64,000 nucleotides of DNA, taken from the NCBI GenBank assembly GCA_030430205.1, contig JAUIGE010000017.1:86316-150315 (forward strand). The letters run 5' to 3'. The stretch comes from Bacteroidia bacterium. GTDB taxonomy: Bacteria > Bacteroidota > Bacteroidia > J057. The notes beneath the pieces are model-generated. The model was not told the origin of the DNA. It made no database searches and saw nothing but the letters and a program-made list of their open reading frames with translations. This document shows, piece after piece, positions 62,621 through 64,000 of this stretch. A program made the translations under genes and the position numbers. How positions within the stretch are numbered: position 1 is the stretch's first letter; the number at the start of each line of letters is the position of its first letter.

Positions 62621-64000
62621 AGAAGCAAAAATTTGAATTGTCGCATGATATTATCGCTGAGAAGGTGTGGGCGCGCCTGCCCGAGCAGGATAAGCAATTG
62701 CGGATGATACAGGCGTCGATCAGGCAGCGTCAGGAGGATTATGCGGCGGGGAAGGGGTCGCTGTTAGGGAAGGCGGAGTTGGAGGGATGGGCGGTGTTTT
62801 TGCCGGGGATGGAGTTGAGTGGGGCGGAGGAGGAGTATGTTACTGCCAGTAAAAAGAAAGAAAAGGCAGATCGGCGGCGGCGCTTGTATGGGCTGTTGGG
62901 TATTCTTGCTTTGATATTGGTGGCGGGGTCGGTTTCGGGTTGGTTAATTTCGGAAGCGAAGGAGGCAAAAAAGGATGCGGGTATTGCTCAAAAAGAAGCT
63001 GTTGTTGAAAGGGCAAAAGCTGATTCTGTAATTGATAGTTTAAAAAATGTCCAACAGAAGTTGGATTCTTCTGAGAATAAGTTGGTAGAAAAAACAATAA
63101 CGGCAGAATCAGCGGTAGCCCGAGCGGATTCTATGGAAAAAGAGGCTAAACAAGCGCAGGCACTTGCGTTACTGGCAGAAGGAGATGCTAAAGAGGCGAT
63201 CAAGCTGGCAGAAAGAAAACAAACCCAGGCAGATTCTGCTTTCCATGCAGCTCAGCTGGCCATTTCTGATCAGAAGGTCGCTGAGGCGGCAGTTGCTTTT
63301 CAAAATCGGCAAACACAGCGTGCTTTTCGTTTGGTTCAGAAAGCGCTGGAAAGGAATCCTGAAAATGAAAATGCAAAATACTGGCAGGCACATTTTCTCA
63401 ATTTTTTAGGGATTATTCAAATGAAAAACGTGCTAGGGTATAAAATATCTCCTGACTACAGGCATCTGGCTCGTTTAGTTCAGCAAGGGGATTCTGTCTT
63501 TTGTCAAGTCTTTATCCTGAAAAGGAATAGTAGTTACAAGCGTGTTCTCATTTCCAAAGCCTTGGAAAAAAGTTACGAATTTCACAAGAACGCCCGCGAC
63601 AACTACCTTGACAGTTACCGCTTTTCCGATGGGGGAGGCCATATCGCTTTCTTAATTCAGCAGGATCAGGCCGTCAAATGCCAGATCTTTGCACTAAAGG
63701 GGGATAGTATTTATAAACAGGTAATCACTTCCAAAGCCCTGGAGAAAAGCTTTAGCTATAGCGATAGCTACTGCTTCTCTGGAGGCGAGGGGCATATCGC
63801 CTTTTTAATTCAGCAGGATCAGGCCGTCAAATGTGAGGTCTTTGCACTGCAGGGGGATAGTATTTATAAACAGGTAATCATTTCCAAAGACATTGGGAAA
63901 AGCTATAGCTTTTTCTTCACCTTTACTGGTGAAGAAGAACACAACTACAAAGACAGCTATCTTTTCTCCGAGGGGGGGGAGTGTATCGCTTTTTTAATTC
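62617..64000 (+). CDS. Membrane-anchored coiled-coil protein with propeller-like repeats (3' truncated by window edge)
   Basis: The ATG at 62617 overlaps the STAND stop (ATGA) and the frame is open to the last base, 461 codons so far. Residues 1-80 (KKQKFELSHDIIAEKVWARL) correspond to the segment that closes nSTAND1 modules. A membrane helix lies at ~90-110 (YGLLGILALILVAGSVSGWL), after a basic RRRR stop. Residues ~112-235 are a long coiled coil with ADS and AKxA heptads. From ~250 on there are four repeats of 51-63 residues, e.g. SYRFSDGGGHIAFLIQQDQA and KCQIFALKGDSIYKQVITSK. The ISPDYRHLARL start resembles a WD40/propeller strand. It is probably the membrane-bound sensor part of the CHAT-STAND operon; the role is inferred. 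Confidence 0.85.
   Translation, partial: MKKQKFELSHDIIAEKVWARLPEQDKQLRMIQASIRQRQEDYAAGKGSLLGKAELEGWAVFLPGMELSGAEEEYVTASKKKEKADRRRRLYGLLGILALILVAGSVSGWLISEAKEAKKDAGIAQKEAVVERAKADSVIDSLKNVQQKLDSSENKLVEKTITAESAVARADSMEKEAKQAQALALLAEGDAKEAIKLAERKQTQADSAFHAAQLAISDQKVAEAAVAFQNRQTQRAFRLVQKALERNPENENAKYWQAHFLNFLGIIQMKNVLGYKISPDYRHLARLVQQGDSVFCQVFILKRNSSYKRVLISKALEKSYEFHKNARDNYLDSYRFSDGGGHIAFLIQQDQAVKCQIFALKGDSIYKQVITSKALEKSFSYSDSYCFSGGEGHIAFLIQQDQAVKCEVFALQGDSIYKQVIISKDIGKSYSFFFTFTGEEEHNYKDSYLFSEGGECIAFLI
63475..64000 (+). repeat. Intragenic tandem repeat of 51-63 codons, partly near-identical DNA
   Basis: The string TTAATTCAGCAGGATCAGG recurs at 63652 and 63805 (153 bases apart) with almost identical following DNA; diverged copies start at 63475 (177 bases before) and 63994 (189 after), all offsets being multiples of three. 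Confidence 0.9.

Overview
The window looks like a chromosomal segment of a Bacteroidota bacterium, most likely of the Saprospiria (Lewinella/Haliscomenobacter-like) group. The phylum is supported by several signs: a type IX secretion (T9SS) C-terminal sorting domain, a PorU2/PorV2-like pair, promoters with the Bacteroidota -33 TTG / -7 TAnnTTTG signature, a GGGP-synthase homologue, the neighbourhood folP-cdaA / DUF1599 / BT_3928-like, and rpmH-rnpA-yidD next to an S41 protease. The class is an inference from gene style and carotenoid genes, not proven here.

Layout. 1-9.2 kb: a secreted/surface cluster (end of a T9SS cargo protein; a large secreted protein with a C39/papain-like domain, an SdrD-B-like domain and dockerin-like repeats; a beta-barrel-like protein; a large coiled-coil exported protein). 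9.2-12.4 kb: a diacylglycerol-kinase-type lipid kinase, an OmpA/TSP3 protein and tRNA-Cys. 12.4-16.6 kb: folate genes folP and folB around the c-di-AMP synthase cdaA, with divergent DUF1599 and BT_3928-like genes. 16.7-22.5 kb: two glycosyltransferases, an SMP-30-like lipoprotein and a class A PBP. 22.7-28.3 kb: LysM protein, rpmH (53 aa), rnpA, yidD, two S41 proteases and a DEDDy exonuclease. 28.3-30.3 kb: a lipoprotein and a barrel-LysM protein. 30.7-34.5 kb: ECF-type sigma factor, then crtB, crtY, ispH and crtW (keto-carotenoid synthesis; crtI and crtZ are not in the window). 34.7-43.7 kb: a GH2 beta-galactosidase preceded by a MITE/REP-like element, then PorU2 and PorV2. 43.9-49.8 kb: a hypothetical protein, POT transporter, GGGP synthase, small lipoprotein and a solitary NuoM. 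49.8-59.6 kb: a Wzz/Wza-like pair, an M1 aminopeptidase, a GT39 enzyme and a second PBP1A.

59.7-64 kb (running off the edge) holds the most interesting locus. It is a tight three-gene operon: a caspase-like CHAT protease, an nSTAND1-type P-loop NTPase, and a membrane-anchored coiled-coil protein with freshly duplicated propeller-like repeats. The domain set matches prokaryotic conflict or cell-death systems. The STAND module is split over two genes joined by an ATGA overlap.

A second theme runs through the whole window: short tandem repeats with a strict 7-bp (sometimes 8-bp) period. Families include CCCGAAA, GAGAAGC, GAGAGCA/GAGAGTA and NNGGCAG. They fill gaps between convergent genes, abut -7 boxes, supply the C-terminus of folP, and occur in frame inside at least three proteins (a glycosyltransferase, the STAND NTPase and the coiled-coil exported protein). 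They resemble in concept the heptameric STRR sequences of filamentous cyanobacteria.
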